From Allokutzneria sp. A3M-2-11 16 (GTDB taxonomy: Bacteria; Actinomycetota; Actinomycetes; Mycobacteriales; Pseudonocardiaceae): a DNA stretch of 64,000 nucleotides. Positions 1 to 8,193 of this stretch are shown piece by piece. Both the position numbers and the translations under genes were made by a program. The stretch is taken from assembly GCF_024213555.1 (NCBI RefSeq), contig NZ_JANAVO010000001.1:1240001-1304000 (forward strand). Direction: 5' to 3'. The first letter of the stretch is position 1. The number at the start of each line of letters is the position of its first letter. The notes under the pieces were generated by a model. That model worked only from the letters and a program-made list of their open reading frames with translations. It searched no databases and was not told the origin of the DNA.

Positions 1-8
1 TCGCGCCC

Positions 9-374
9 GTGACATTCGGAAAGAACCTCGGAACCGTCGCTCTCGCACTGGGGGTCGTGGTCGCCACGGCTCCCGGTGCGAGCGCGGGCGGTGGCTCCAA
101 GTTCTGCCCAGCCGCGGTTTCCTGCCAGCTCGAAGTCGACGGATTCCCGGGCGGCACGCTCAGCGTTGACGCCGACGCAGTCAACGGCCCCGACAAGCTC
201 ATCCTGCTCCGGGTGCAGACCAAAACCGGGCAGCGGTGTGTCACCGAATTCTGGGTCAACGAACCACCTCGTTCCTGGGTGTGCCATAACATTCCGCCCG
301 GAAAAATCCGGGTCACCACCACAGAGGCATACGTGAACTCATACGACTACAGCGTGGGGGCACGATGGCGATAA
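9..374 (+). CDS. Small secreted four-cysteine protein (tandem paralogue 1)
   Basis: This 121-residue protein has a clear Sec-type signal peptide: a short basic N-terminus (GK near residue 4), a hydrophobic stretch at about 8-22 and an Ala-x-Ala cleavage site near residue 26. The mature part is about 95 residues with four cysteines, the last in a SWVC motif shared with the next two genes. I do not recognise the family and assign no function; it is probably an exported, disulfide-bonded protein. The GTG start lies only 8 bases from the window edge, so its ribosome binding site is not visible, but the signal peptide lines up with those of the paralogues. Its stop overlaps the next start by 10 bases, suggesting co-translation. 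Confidence 0.75.
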   Translation: MTFGKNLGTVALALGVVVATAPGASAGGGSKFCPAAVSCQLEVDGFPGGTLSVDADAVNGPDKLILLRVQTKTGQRCVTEFWVNEPPRSWVCHNIPPGKIRVTTTEAYVNSYDYSVGARWR

Positions 375-727
375 CAGGAAAAACCTTCGCAGCCGCCGCG
401 CTCGCGATCGGAATGATTTTCGCAACGGCCCCCAGCGCGAGCGCGGGCGGCTATTCCAAGCGCTGCCCGTCCGAATCTGTCTGCCGCGTCGAGGGGAACA
501 ACTTCCCCGGCGGCACGCTCAGCATCGACGCCGACGTCATCGGCGGCCCCAACACGCGCGTGCGAATCCGGTACAAGGGCGACAACGGTGAGCGTTGCGT
601 CGCCGAGTTCTGGGTGAACGATCCGCCGCGCTCCTGGGTCTGCCACAACGCGCACCCCGGGCATTACCGAGTGCTCGTCGACGCGCCCGAACGCCACGAC
701 GCGCTCGTGGTCGGCGCCCGCTGGTGA
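365..727 (+). CDS. Small secreted four-cysteine protein (tandem paralogue 2)
   Basis: A 120-residue paralogue of the preceding gene. It has the same layout: signal peptide ending at Ala-Ser-Ala near residue 26, a GG-x-SK junction, four cysteines at matching places, a FPGGTLS motif and the PPRSWVCHN motif. It begins with ATG inside the last codons of gene 1 and ends 23 bases before gene 3, so the three very likely form one transcript. The function is unknown. The repeated family with conserved cysteines and divergent loops indicates local duplication followed by divergence. Confidence 0.8.
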   Translation: MAITGKTFAAAALAIGMIFATAPSASAGGYSKRCPSESVCRVEGNNFPGGTLSIDADVIGGPNTRVRIRYKGDNGERCVAEFWVNDPPRSWVCHNAHPGHYRVLVDAPERHDALVVGARW

Positions 728-750
728 CCGACGCACCAAGAGGAGAGATG

Positions 751-1119
751 ATGAAACGCGCGAAATTCCTTGCAACGGCCGCCCTCGCCATCGGCATGGT
801 CTTCGTCACCGTGCCCAGCGCGAGCGCCGGGGGCAACAGCAAGACCTGCAACTCCACGGAGTACTGCCGCCTCACGGGGAGCGGTTTCCCCGGCTACACG
901 GGGCACGTCGACATCGACGCCATCGGCGGCGAGCACAACGCGCTCGTGCACTGGGTCTTCCAGACCGATCTGCGGCGCTGCGAGGGCGACGTCCGGATCG
1001 GTGACCCCGCCAGCTCGTGGACCTGCAAGAACATGTCGGCGCCCCACCCGGGCAACTACACCATCACCGTGACGAGTTCCTACCGGTACGACCGCGTCAA
1101 GGTCGGTCTGCGCTGGTGA
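751..1119 (+). CDS. Small secreted four-cysteine protein (tandem paralogue 3)
   Basis: The third and most divergent copy, 122 residues, with signal peptide, SASAGG cleavage region, four aligned cysteines and a SWTCKN version of the shared motif. Two ATG codons stand side by side at 748 and 751. The AGGAG at 741-745 sits five bases from 751 and only two from 748, so I chose 751. The open frame extends further upstream, but that part overlaps gene 2 and lacks a signal peptide. The function is unknown. The gene faces tsaD tail to tail with only 4 bases between them. Confidence 0.78.
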   Translation: MKRAKFLATAALAIGMVFVTVPSASAGGNSKTCNSTEYCRLTGSGFPGYTGHVDIDAIGGEHNALVHWVFQTDLRRCEGDVRIGDPASSWTCKNMSAPHPGNYTITVTSSYRYDRVKVGLRW

Positions 1120-1123
1120 GCGC

Positions 1124-2161
1124 TCAGCTGCCGTAGACCAGGGGCAGCGACGTGTCCGCGGCGAGGGTGGCGGGCGAGGGCTTGGCTCCGCTCGCCACCA
1201 CGTGCGCGCCCAGCGCCGCGATCATCGCGCCGTTGTCCGTGCACAGCCGCGGCCGCGGGACCCGCAGCGTGATGCCAGCCTCCGCGCAGCGCTCCCTGGC
1301 CAGCTCACCGAGCCGCGAGTTGGCCGCGACGCCGCCGGAGATGACCATCGTGTCGACCTCGTGCTCGCGGGCGGCGCGGATCGCCTTGGCGGTGAGCACG
1401 TCGGCCACCGCCTCCTGGAAGCTCGCCGCGACGTCGGCCAGCGGGATCTCCGCGCCGGTCGCCTCGTGCTTCTCCACCCACCGCGCCACGGCGGTCTTCA
1501 GCCCGGAGAAGGAGAAGTCGAACGGCGCGTCCCGCTGCCCGGTCAGCCCGCGCGGGAAGGCGATCGCGCGCGGGTTCCCCTGCTTGGCCAGCTTGTCGAT
1601 GGGCGGGCCGCCCGGGTAGGGCAGGCCGAGAATCCTGGCGACCTTGTCGTAGGCCTCGCCCGCCGCGTCGTCGATGGTGGCGCCGATCTCGGTGATCTTC
1701 TCGGTCAGGCCCTCCACCAGCAGCAGCTGGCTGTGGCCGCCGGAGACCAGCAACGCGAGGCAGCGCGGGGGCAGCGGGCCGTGCTCGATGGTGTCGGCCG
1801 CGACGTGGCCCGCGAGGTGGTTGACGCCGTAGAGCGGCTTGCCGGAGGCGGTGGAGTACGCCTTCGCGGCGGCGACCCCGACCATCAGCGCCCCGGCCAG
1901 CCCCGGGCCCGCGGTCACCGCGATCGCGTCCACAGTGGACAGTTCGAGTCCCGCGGTGTCCAGCGCCCTGCGCATGGTCGGCGCCATCGCTTGGAGGTGC
2001 GCGCGGCTGGCGATCTCGGGCACCACGCCGCCGAAGCGGGCGTGCTCCTCGACGCTGGAGGCCACCTCGTCGGCGAGCAGCTCCAGCGTGCCGTCGGCGT
2101 GGCGGCGAACGATGCCGACACCGGTCTCATCGCAGGAGGTCTCGATCCCGAGCACGATCAT
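1124..2161 (-). CDS. tsaD: tRNA N6-adenosine threonylcarbamoyltransferase TsaD
   Basis: TsaD transfers the threonylcarbamoyl group from threonylcarbamoyl-AMP to A37 of ANN-decoding tRNAs, working with TsaB and TsaE. The 345-residue length is normal. The N-terminal GIETSCDET motif (residues 5-13) is the family signature, and the metal-binding histidines are in NHLAGH (His115, His119). The C-terminal part carries SGGVAAN and CTDNGAM. The ATG at 2161 overlaps the rimI stop in an ATGA, which fixes the start; the longer open frame upstream runs inside rimI. It is the last gene of the tsaE...tsaB-rimI-tsaD group. Confidence 0.97.
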   Translation of the reverse strand: MIVLGIETSCDETGVGIVRRHADGTLELLADEVASSVEEHARFGGVVPEIASRAHLQAMAPTMRRALDTAGLELSTVDAIAVTAGPGLAGALMVGVAAAKAYSTASGKPLYGVNHLAGHVAADTIEHGPLPPRCLALLVSGGHSQLLLVEGLTEKITEIGATIDDAAGEAYDKVARILGLPYPGGPPIDKLAKQGNPRAIAFPRGLTGQRDAPFDFSFSGLKTAVARWVEKHEATGAEIPLADVAASFQEAVADVLTAKAIRAAREHEVDTMVISGGVAANSRLGELARERCAEAGITLRVPRPRLCTDNGAMIAALGAHVVASGAKPSPATLAADTSLPLVYGS

Positions 2162-2643
2162 GACGTCTTCTTCCCCTCGCGCTCGGTCGCCGACGGACGC
2201 CGCATGGTGTGGGCGTCCGCGCCCGAAGGCTGGTAGTAGCGCTTGCGCAGCCCGACGATCTCGAAGTCGTGCGCGACGTAGAGACCCTTCGCGGTCTCGT
2301 TGCCGGTGCGGACCTCCAGGAAGGTCACCGCGTTGACGGCGTCCGCCCTGGCGAGCAGTGCCCGCAGCAGTGCCTTGCCGATGCCCTCGCCCTGCCGTTT
2401 GGCGTCCACGGCGATCGTGTGCACCTCGGCCTCGGCGTTCGGCGGCGCCCCGATCACCGCGAGCCCCGCGTAGCCGACCAGGTGCTCGTCCTCGTCGAAA
2501 GCGCCGATGTAGAAGTGGCCCGCGTCGATCTCGCTGACGAACATCCGCGCCGTCCACGGGTCCTCGCCCGCGAACAGCTCCTGCTCCAGCTCCGCGCACC
2601 GCGGCACGTCCTTGCGCAACAGCGTGCCCAGCCGCACGGTCAT
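2158..2643 (-). CDS. rimI: Ribosomal-protein-alanine N-acetyltransferase RimI
   Basis: A GNAT-fold acetyltransferase of 161 residues, the normal RimI size, expected to acetylate the N-terminal alanine of ribosomal protein S18 using acetyl-CoA. The acetyl-CoA binding motif reads [11 protein letters not shown] at about 88-98, preceded by the EVHTIAVD strand; [15 protein letters not shown] and a KRYY segment follow, as in RimI. It overlaps tsaB upstream and tsaD downstream by four bases each (ATGA), so the three are translationally coupled. That order is common in actinobacteria. In some species the enzyme is fused to TsaD or acts on other ribosomal proteins; here it is a separate protein. Confidence 0.94.
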   Translation of the reverse strand: MTVRLGTLLRKDVPRCAELEQELFAGEDPWTARMFVSEIDAGHFYIGAFDEDEHLVGYAGLAVIGAPPNAEAEVHTIAVDAKRQGEGIGKALLRALLARADAVNAVTFLEVRTGNETAKGLYVAHDFEIVGLRKRYYQPSGADAHTMRRPSATEREGKKTS

Positions 2644-3332
2644 GCCTGGCTCACCCGCTTCCGCGCGCCCGGCTCGACGGCGTCGGGCTGGCGCAGGTAC
2701 AGCGGGGTCAGCGGCTCGGGCTCGGCACCTTCGCGCAGCGGCCAGGCGGCGGCACCGACCAGGCCGACCGGTGTGGGGTAGGTCGTGGGCAGCACGGTCA
2801 GGCCGAAGAGCTCGGCGTGCTGCTGGGCGACGGGGCCGGACACCTCGGTCACGCCGATGGGCTCCAGCTCGTCGGCCAGCTTCGCCGCCACGACGTCCGG
2901 TTTGTCCACGTGCGGGCCCGCCACGCGCCAGCCCTGGTCGCAGTAGACCGACCAGTAGACCTCGCGGCGGCGCGCGTCGGTGACCACGAGCAGCGAGGTG
3001 TGGAACGGCGTCGCGTAGGCGATCGCGTCCAATGTGGACACTGGGTGGACCGGGATGCCCAGGGCCTGGCCGAGCGCGGCACCGGTGACCATGCCGACGC
3101 GCAGGCCGGTGAAGGGACCGGGCCCGGAACCGCAGACGATCGCGTCGAGCTGGTCGAGCCGGACGCCCGCCTCGTCCAGCGCGGCGGTCACGTGCGGGGT
3201 GAGCAGCTCGGTGTGCGCTCGCGGGTCGACGGTCACCCGCTCGGCGAGCAGCTCCGGCGGGGCGTCGCCGTCGAGGGCGACCACACCGGCCGTGACGGCG
3301 GGGGTTGCGGTGTCCAACGCGAGCACGAGCAC
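2640..3332 (-). CDS. tsaB: tRNA threonylcarbamoyladenosine biosynthesis protein TsaB
   Basis: TsaB is the non-catalytic partner of TsaD in the t6A complex and has the same ASKHA fold. The 230-residue protein starts [15 protein letters not shown] and contains the [11 protein letters not shown] motif near residue 70, both diagnostic of TsaB. It lacks the TsaD metal-binding histidines, as expected. It starts at 3332, about 200 bases below tsaE. That gap holds the long nested palindrome described separately, so tsaB may have a transcript partly insulated from tsaE. Confidence 0.95.
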   Translation of the reverse strand: MLVLALDTATPAVTAGVVALDGDAPPELLAERVTVDPRAHTELLTPHVTAALDEAGVRLDQLDAIVCGSGPGPFTGLRVGMVTGAALGQALGIPVHPVSTLDAIAYATPFHTSLLVVTDARRREVYWSVYCDQGWRVAGPHVDKPDVVAAKLADELEPIGVTEVSGPVAQQHAELFGLTVLPTTYPTPVGLVGAAAWPLREGAEPEPLTPLYLRQPDAVEPGARKRVSQA

Positions 3333-3367
3333 GACTGACGAGTCTACGACCGCGCCGGGGTTCGCCT

Positions 3368-3509
3368 GTCTTCAAGTCCCACGAACCCCTGCCGTCGCGG
3401 TCTCTAACCGCCCCCAACCCCCGGCGCGCGTTCGCGCGGTGCGTCCGTGGTGGCGGGGGTTGGGGGCGGTTTACGACAGATTTGGGGCGGGTTGGTGGGA
3501 CTTGAAGAC
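3368..3509. repeat. Nested palindromic element, copy 1
   Basis: Outer arms lie at 3368-3382 (GTCTTCAAGTCCCAC) and 3495-3509, its exact reverse complement. Pairing continues five more bases inward after one mismatch. Inside is a second, unrelated perfect stem of 17 bp at 3406-3422 and 3455-3471 (AACCGCCCCCAACCCCC). The element fills the gap between tsaE and tsaB. A second copy with nearly the same outer arms but a different inner stem lies at 25888-26000. It could be a MITE/REP-like repeat or a structured RNA or terminator; no coding sequence in it is credible. Confidence 0.85.
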
Positions 3510-3531
3510 TGTCCAACCACGGCTGGGAGGG

Positions 3532-4029
3532 CTAGAGGGCCTTGAGGATGTGCGGGAGGCCGGTGAGGGAGACCTCGCGGACGTCGTCGGGGCGGCGGTC
3601 GATGCGGACCAGCAGGTGGTCCTCGGCCAGGCGCTCGGCGAAGCCCTCGCCCCACTCGATCACCACGACCGCGTCCTCCAGGTCGGTGTCCAGGTCGAGG
3701 TCGTCCAGCTCCAGGGCGTCTCCGCCGAGCCGGTAGGCGTCCACGTGCACCAGGGTGGCGCGCTCGCCCGGGTGCACGCGGGAGATGACGAACGTCGGCG
3801 AGCTGACCCGCCCCCGCACGCCGAGCCCCTCGGCGATGCCCTTCACCAGCACCGTCTTCCCGGCACCGAGCGGACCGGAGAGCAGGACCAGGTCACCCCG
3901 GCCGAGCAGCGCGCCCAACCGCCTGCCCAGGGCCGTGGTGTCCTCCGGCTCGGCCAGCTCCGCCGTCCAGACCGCCGTGTTCACGCCCGCTTCCACCAGC
4001 GCTTCCTCTTCCCACTCCGACCGACACAC
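3532..4029 (-). CDS. tsaE: tRNA threonylcarbamoyladenosine biosynthesis ATPase TsaE
   Basis: A P-loop ATPase of 165 residues that drives the TsaB-TsaD complex in t6A formation. The Walker A motif GPLGAGKT is at about residues 51-58, followed by the family motif SSPTFVI and later by HVDAYRL and VVVIEWGE. The 5' end overlaps the 3' end of the alpha/beta hydrolase by 49 bases. A shorter start inside the first 17 codons is possible, as the conserved part begins near residue 18. The alr-hydrolase-tsaE-tsaB-rimI-tsaD order is conserved in many actinobacteria. Confidence 0.95.
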   Translation of the reverse strand: MCRSEWEEEALVEAGVNTAVWTAELAEPEDTTALGRRLGALLGRGDLVLLSGPLGAGKTVLVKGIAEGLGVRGRVSSPTFVISRVHPGERATLVHVDAYRLGGDALELDDLDLDTDLEDAVVVIEWGEGFAERLAEDHLLVRIDRRPDDVREVSLTGLPHILKAL

Positions 4030-5090
4030 CCGCCGAACAGCTCGGCGAGGCGTTCGTTGACCAGCACGGGCTGCTCCAGCATCAGAACGTGTCCCGCGCC
4101 CTCGGCCAGCACCAGCTCCGCGTCGGGCAGCTCGGCCGCGATCACCTCGGAGTGCGAGTACGGCGTCAGCCGGTCCGCGTCCGCGCCGATCACCAGCACG
4201 TGCGTGTGCCGGAGGCCCGCGAGCGCGGAGACCCGGTTGTGCGTGCCCAGGGTCTCCAGGAACTCCGTCAGCACCTGCACCGAGGTGCTGGAGATCATGT
4301 CGTCGACCAGGTCGACCAGGGCCGGGCTGACCTTGCGGTCACCGAAGGCCAGCCTGCGGATCAGGCTCCAGACGATCTGCCCGCCGACGCCGCGGACCCG
4401 CTCCACCAGACCCGGGGTCCAGCTGGCCAGCCTGCCGACGCCGAGGGTGACCGGGTTGTGCCGGGACAGCACCGGCCTCGGCAGCCCGGAGCGGCCGATC
4501 TCACCGGCCGAGGTGCCGAGGAAGGCCACCCCGGCGACCCGGTCGCGGAACAGCTCCGGCCGCTGCTCGGCCAGCGCCATGATCGTCATGCCGCCCATCG
4601 AGTGCCCGACCAGCACCATCTGGCCCTTCGGCACCATCGACCGCAGCACCGCGTCGAGGTCGTGACCGAGCTGGTCGATCGTGGAGGTCTCCGGCAGGCC
4701 GCGGCCGGACCTCCCGTGGCTGCGCTGGTCGTAGATCACCAGCCGCACCCGGGGATCGGTCAGCTGGGGCAGGTCACGCCGCTGGAAGTGCCAGGTCCTG
4801 CGGTCCAGCGCGAACCCGTGCACCAGCACCACGGTCAGCTCCGGCTTGCCCCCGTCTGCCGGGTTGACCTCCTCGACGTAGATCGGCACGCCGTCGTCGG
4901 CGGCCACCGTCGAGGTGCGGTCGGGCTTGAGCGCGCCGAGCGGCTCGTCGGCGTAGCGGTCGAGGAGCGCCGCGCCCTCGCGGCGGTGCTTGATCTGGGA
5001 GCTCTTGGCCGCCGCGCCCACCGCGGTCCCGGCGACGGCCGCGCCGAGGACGCCACCGGCGACCCCGACGGCTTTCCAGATGCGGCTCAT
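3981..5090 (-). CDS. Alpha/beta-fold hydrolase
   Basis: A 369-residue serine hydrolase of unknown substrate. The nucleophile is in GHSMGG, preceded by VHGFALDRRTWH (oxyanion-hole region) and DQRSHGRS. The acid is probably the aspartate of VIGADADRLTP and the base the histidine of EGAGHVLM near the C-terminus. The N-terminus (about residues 5-26) is hydrophobic and Ala/Gly-rich, so the enzyme may be membrane anchored or exported. The ATG at 5090 overlaps the alr stop by 4 bases (ATGA), which fixes the start. It sits between alr and tsaE as in many actinomycetes, but the context does not reveal its substrate. Confidence 0.9.
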   Translation of the reverse strand: MSRIWKAVGVAGGVLGAAVAGTAVGAAAKSSQIKHRREGAALLDRYADEPLGALKPDRTSTVAADDGVPIYVEEVNPADGGKPELTVVLVHGFALDRRTWHFQRRDLPQLTDPRVRLVIYDQRSHGRSGRGLPETSTIDQLGHDLDAVLRSMVPKGQMVLVGHSMGGMTIMALAEQRPELFRDRVAGVAFLGTSAGEIGRSGLPRPVLSRHNPVTLGVGRLASWTPGLVERVRGVGGQIVWSLIRRLAFGDRKVSPALVDLVDDMISSTSVQVLTEFLETLGTHNRVSALAGLRHTHVLVIGADADRLTPYSHSEVIAAELPDAELVLAEGAGHVLMLEQPVLVNERLAELFGGCVGRSGKRKRWWKRA

Positions 5091-6253
5091 GCTCCTCCGA
5101 CCGGGACGACCGTTCTGGCGACGCGGGGGCGGGACATGCCGGTGACGATCTCGTAGTGGATGGTGCCGAGGGTCTCGGCCCACTCCGCCGCGGTCGGCTC
5201 GCCCCTGGTGCCCGGGCCGAACAGCACGACCTCGTCGCCCTCGCGGACCTCGTCGTCCCCGCAGTCGACCATGACCTGGTCCATGCAGACCCGGCCGACC
5301 ACCGGGCGCCGCCTGCCGCCGAGGAGGACCTCCATCCGCCCGGACAGCGCGCGCGGAACGCCGTCCGCGTACCCGGCCGGGACCAGGGCGATCGTGGTCT
5401 CGCGCGGAGCCGTCCAGGACAGCCCGTAGGACACGCCCTCCCCCGCGGCGATGCGCTTGGTCAGCGCGACGCGGGCGCGGAAGGTCATCGCCGGGCGCAG
5501 CTCGTCGCCGCCGAAACCGGGCGGCATCGGGTTCAGCCCGTACATCGCGATGCCCGTGCGGACCAGCTCGAAGTGCAGGTCCGGACGGCTGAGCACGGCC
5601 GCGGAGTTGGCGATGTGCCGGATCGGGCGCAGGCCCGCGTCCACGGCGATCGCGTGCGCCTCGGTCAGCCGCTTCGCCTGGGCGTCGATCGAGGGGTGGC
5701 CCGGCTCGTCCGCGCAGGCCAGGTGCGACCACACGCCGACGACCTGCACCCCACCGGTGCACTGGGCTCCGGCGGCGGCTCTGACCAGGTCGGGCCAGTC
5801 CTGCGGGGCGCAGCCGTTGCGGGAGAGCCCCGTATCGGCCTTGAGGTGGATCCGCGCCGTCGCCCCGGTCCGGCGCACCGCGTCGAGCACGCCGTCGAGC
5901 GCGGCGAGCGAGGAGACCGACAGGTCGATCCCCGCGCTGACCGCCTCCGCGAAGTCCTCGTCCGGCACGTGCAGCCACGAGAAGACCGGCGCGGTGATGC
6001 CACCGGCGCGCAGCGCGAGGGCTTCGTCGAGGTGGCAGACACCGACCCAGGAGGCGCCCGCCTCCAGCGCGGTTCTGGCCACGTGCAGCGCCCCGTGCCC
6101 GTATCCGTCGGCCTTCACGACCGCCATCGTTTGGGCGCCCGATGCCGCGGCGAGGCCGCTGAGCAGGGCGATGTTGTGCCGGAGGGCGTCGGTGTCGACG
6201 AGCACTTCGGCACGCGGCAGGTGCGGGTTCTGAGCAGCCATAACGCCGTTCAT
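5087..6253 (-). CDS. alr: Alanine racemase
   Basis: A PLP enzyme converting L- to D-alanine for peptidoglycan. In this 388-residue protein the PLP lysine is Lys47 in AVVKADGYGHGA. The second catalytic base is Tyr276 in GEGVSYGLSW, on the C-terminal beta domain, and the RTGIAMYG motif is present. The ATG at 6253 overlaps the nnr stop (ATGA), supporting this start. An in-frame ATG at 6241 would remove only four residues. With glmS and glmM nearby it belongs to a cell-wall precursor neighbourhood. Confidence 0.96.
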   Translation of the reverse strand: MNGVMAAQNPHLPRAEVLVDTDALRHNIALLSGLAAASGAQTMAVVKADGYGHGALHVARTALEAGASWVGVCHLDEALALRAGGITAPVFSWLHVPDEDFAEAVSAGIDLSVSSLAALDGVLDAVRRTGATARIHLKADTGLSRNGCAPQDWPDLVRAAAGAQCTGGVQVVGVWSHLACADEPGHPSIDAQAKRLTEAHAIAVDAGLRPIRHIANSAAVLSRPDLHFELVRTGIAMYGLNPMPPGFGGDELRPAMTFRARVALTKRIAAGEGVSYGLSWTAPRETTIALVPAGYADGVPRALSGRMEVLLGGRRRPVVGRVCMDQVMVDCGDDEVREGDEVVLFGPGTRGEPTAAEWAETLGTIHYEIVTGMSRPRVARTVVPVGGA

Positions 6254-7695
6254 GGTGACACAGTCACCGCGGCGGCCCGTAGGACGCGGATCGCGTTTGG
6301 CACTTCCCGCAACAGCGAGCCCGCCGGGATCGGCGCGCCGTCCGCCGCCAGCTCTCCGGCCAGCTCGTGCGCCGCCGCGGCGCAGCCCGCCGCCAGCCAC
6401 GGGTCCATGCCTCCTGCCAGCAACGATCCGATCAGCCCCGACAGCACGTCACCGGATCCGGCTGTCGCCGCCCACGAGGAGCGCGCCGGGTTGACCAGGA
6501 CGCGGCCGTCCGGCGCGGCGACCACCGTGCTGTGCCCCTTGAGCAGGACCACCACGTCGTAGCGCCGAGCCGCCCGCAGCGCGGCGGCCACCCGGTCCTC
6601 GCCGACCTCCCCCGCGAGCCTGGCGAACTCGCGGTCGTGCGGGGTGATCACCATCGGTGTGCCGGGTTCGCGCAGGTCCCACAGGTCCTTGTGGTTGGCG
6701 AGCAGGGTGATCGCGTCCGCGTCCGCGCACACCGCGACCCCGGCTTCGAGGACCTGGGCCAGCACGTCCTTGCCGCTGGGGCCGGTACCCATGCCCGGCC
6801 CGACCACCCACGCCTGCACCCGCCCGGTGTCGCTGATCGAGCCGGAGGCGACCACCTCCGGCCAGCGCGCGCGAATCGGGTCGGCGGCGGAGCCCGTGTA
6901 GCGGACCATGCCCGAGGTGGCCAGCGTCGCGGCTCCGGCGGCGAGCACCGCGGCCCCCGGGTACGTCGCCGAGCCCGCGGCCACGCCGGTCACACCCTGC
7001 GTGTACTTGTCGTCGCTCGGCCCCGGCACCGGCCACAGCCGTCCCACGTCGGCGGGTTCGAGCACCGTGATGTCCGGCTCGCCCAGTTCCGGGCCGAGGC
7101 CGATGTCCACCAGGTGCACTTCGCCGCTGCGCTTCGCCCCCTCGCCGAGCACGTGCAGCGGCTTGCGGCACCCGAAGGTGACCGTGGCGGTCGCCGTCAC
7201 CGCCGCGCCGTTCACCGCGCCGGTGTCCGGCTCGACGCCGCTGGGCAGATCGACGGCGAGCACGGGCGCGGTGATCAGCTCGACCAGCTCGGCGGCGGCC
7301 GGGCGCAGGGGGCCACGCGCGGACAGGCCCACGATGCCGTCGATCACCAGATCCGCGCGCCGAACCGCGTCGTGGCCGTCCGTGGTCACACGTCCGCCCG
7401 CTTTCCGAAGCGCGGCAAGACCTTCAGGATGCGCGCGGTCCGGGGACAGCAGCACGGCGGTGACCGCGACACCGCGCCTGCGCAGGAAAGCGCCCGCCCA
7501 CAACGCGTCCCCGCCGTTGTTGCCCGCGCCGACGAGGAGCGCGACGCGGCGGCCGACGACACCCGGGCTGAGCATGCGCAGCGCGACCGTGGCGAGGCCG
7601 AACGCCGCCTTGCGCATCAGCGAGCCCTCCGGGACCCGCGCCAGCAGGCGGTTCTCCGCCTCGCGCACGTGATCGGTGGTCCACACGCCCTGCAC
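6250..7695 (-). CDS. nnr: Bifunctional NAD(P)H-hydrate epimerase / ADP-dependent dehydratase
   Basis: A repair enzyme that rescues hydrated NADH and NADPH. The N-terminal epimerase (NnrE/AIBP-like, about residues 1-210) shows VGAGNNGGDALW and VDLPSGV. The C-terminal ADP-dependent dehydratase (NnrD, about 220-481) shows VVGPGMGTG, TPHDREFARL and the ribokinase-fold motif TAGSGDVLSG. At 481 residues it is the normal fused form. It lies 2 bases below acpS and overlaps alr by 4, so acpS-nnr-alr are probably one transcript. Confidence 0.95.
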   Translation of the reverse strand: MQGVWTTDHVREAENRLLARVPEGSLMRKAAFGLATVALRMLSPGVVGRRVALLVGAGNNGGDALWAGAFLRRRGVAVTAVLLSPDRAHPEGLAALRKAGGRVTTDGHDAVRRADLVIDGIVGLSARGPLRPAAAELVELITAPVLAVDLPSGVEPDTGAVNGAAVTATATVTFGCRKPLHVLGEGAKRSGEVHLVDIGLGPELGEPDITVLEPADVGRLWPVPGPSDDKYTQGVTGVAAGSATYPGAAVLAAGAATLATSGMVRYTGSAADPIRARWPEVVASGSISDTGRVQAWVVGPGMGTGPSGKDVLAQVLEAGVAVCADADAITLLANHKDLWDLREPGTPMVITPHDREFARLAGEVGEDRVAAALRAARRYDVVVLLKGHSTVVAAPDGRVLVNPARSSWAATAGSGDVLSGLIGSLLAGGMDPWLAAGCAAAAHELAGELAADGAPIPAGSLLREVPNAIRVLRAAAVTVSP

Positions 7696-7697
7696 GG

Positions 7698-8078
7698 TCA
7701 GGTCCTCCCGGATCGCTCGGCGACCACGAAGGCGGCCGCGATGTCGGCGTCGTGCGTCAACGAGACGTGCCAGGACCCGACACCGGCCGCCTCCGCCGCG
7801 TCGGCGAGCACGCCCGTGAGCCGCACGGAGGGCCGATTGTCAGGCGCCGCAACGACTTCGCATTCCAGCATCTGATAGCCGTGCGGAGCGCCGAGCGCCT
7901 TCACCACCGCTTCCTTCGCCGCGTACCGGGCCGCCAGCGAGGCCGGGCGCCGCAGATCTCCCTTGCGGGTGCGGCGTTCCGCCTCGGTGAACAGCCGGTC
8001 GAGCATGCGCGGGGTCCGTTCGAGCAGCCGCTCGAAGCGCCGCACCCCGACGATGTCGGTGCCAATGCCCACGATCAC
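7698..8078 (-). CDS. acpS: Holo-[acyl-carrier-protein] synthase
   Basis: Transfers the phosphopantetheine arm of CoA to a serine of acyl carrier protein. The 126-residue length and both family motifs fit: [12 protein letters not shown] at the N-terminus (Mg-binding Asp8) and the [14 protein letters not shown] helix near residues 49-62. It starts with ATG at 8078. The 115 bases upstream, before the glmS 3' end, contain a degenerate 30-base repeat. The product would serve fatty-acid synthase ACP and possibly polyketide carrier proteins. Confidence 0.95.
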   Translation of the reverse strand: MIVGIGTDIVGVRRFERLLERTPRMLDRLFTEAERRTRKGDLRRPASLAARYAAKEAVVKALGAPHGYQMLECEVVAAPDNRPSVRLTGVLADAAEAAGVGSWHVSLTHDADIAAAFVVAERSGRT

Positions 8079-8111
8079 GCCGCACAGGCTCCCACGCCTG
8101 AGCGGACCCCG

Positions 8112-8190
8112 TCATGAATGACGCGTTTGGTCCGTTGAGCGTGCTGAATGAGTCATTCGGTGCGTCCAGCCACCCCAATGACTCATTCAA
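8112..8190. repeat. Degenerate 30-bp tandem repeat with GAATGA-GTCATTC palindromes
   Basis: Units begin at 8112, 8142 and 8172. Units 1 and 2 share GAATGA at the same phase and a GGTxCGTxxAGC tail. Units 2 and 3 contain the near-palindromes GAATGAGTCATTC and AATGACTCATTC in opposite orientation. It fills the gap between the 3' end of glmS and the start of acpS. I recall similar AATGACTCATTC elements between genes in related actinomycetes, but that is from memory. Its role is unknown. Confidence 0.7.
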
Positions 8191-8193
8191 CAC

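Noticed and set aside
3404-3655. Small open frames across the nested palindrome
   Set aside because: They run through the hairpin arms and the tsaE 3' end with Pro/Arg-rich low-complexity translation; no ribosome binding site.
8112-8190. Short CRISPR-like array
   Set aside because: Only three degenerate units with no regular spacers or cas genes.
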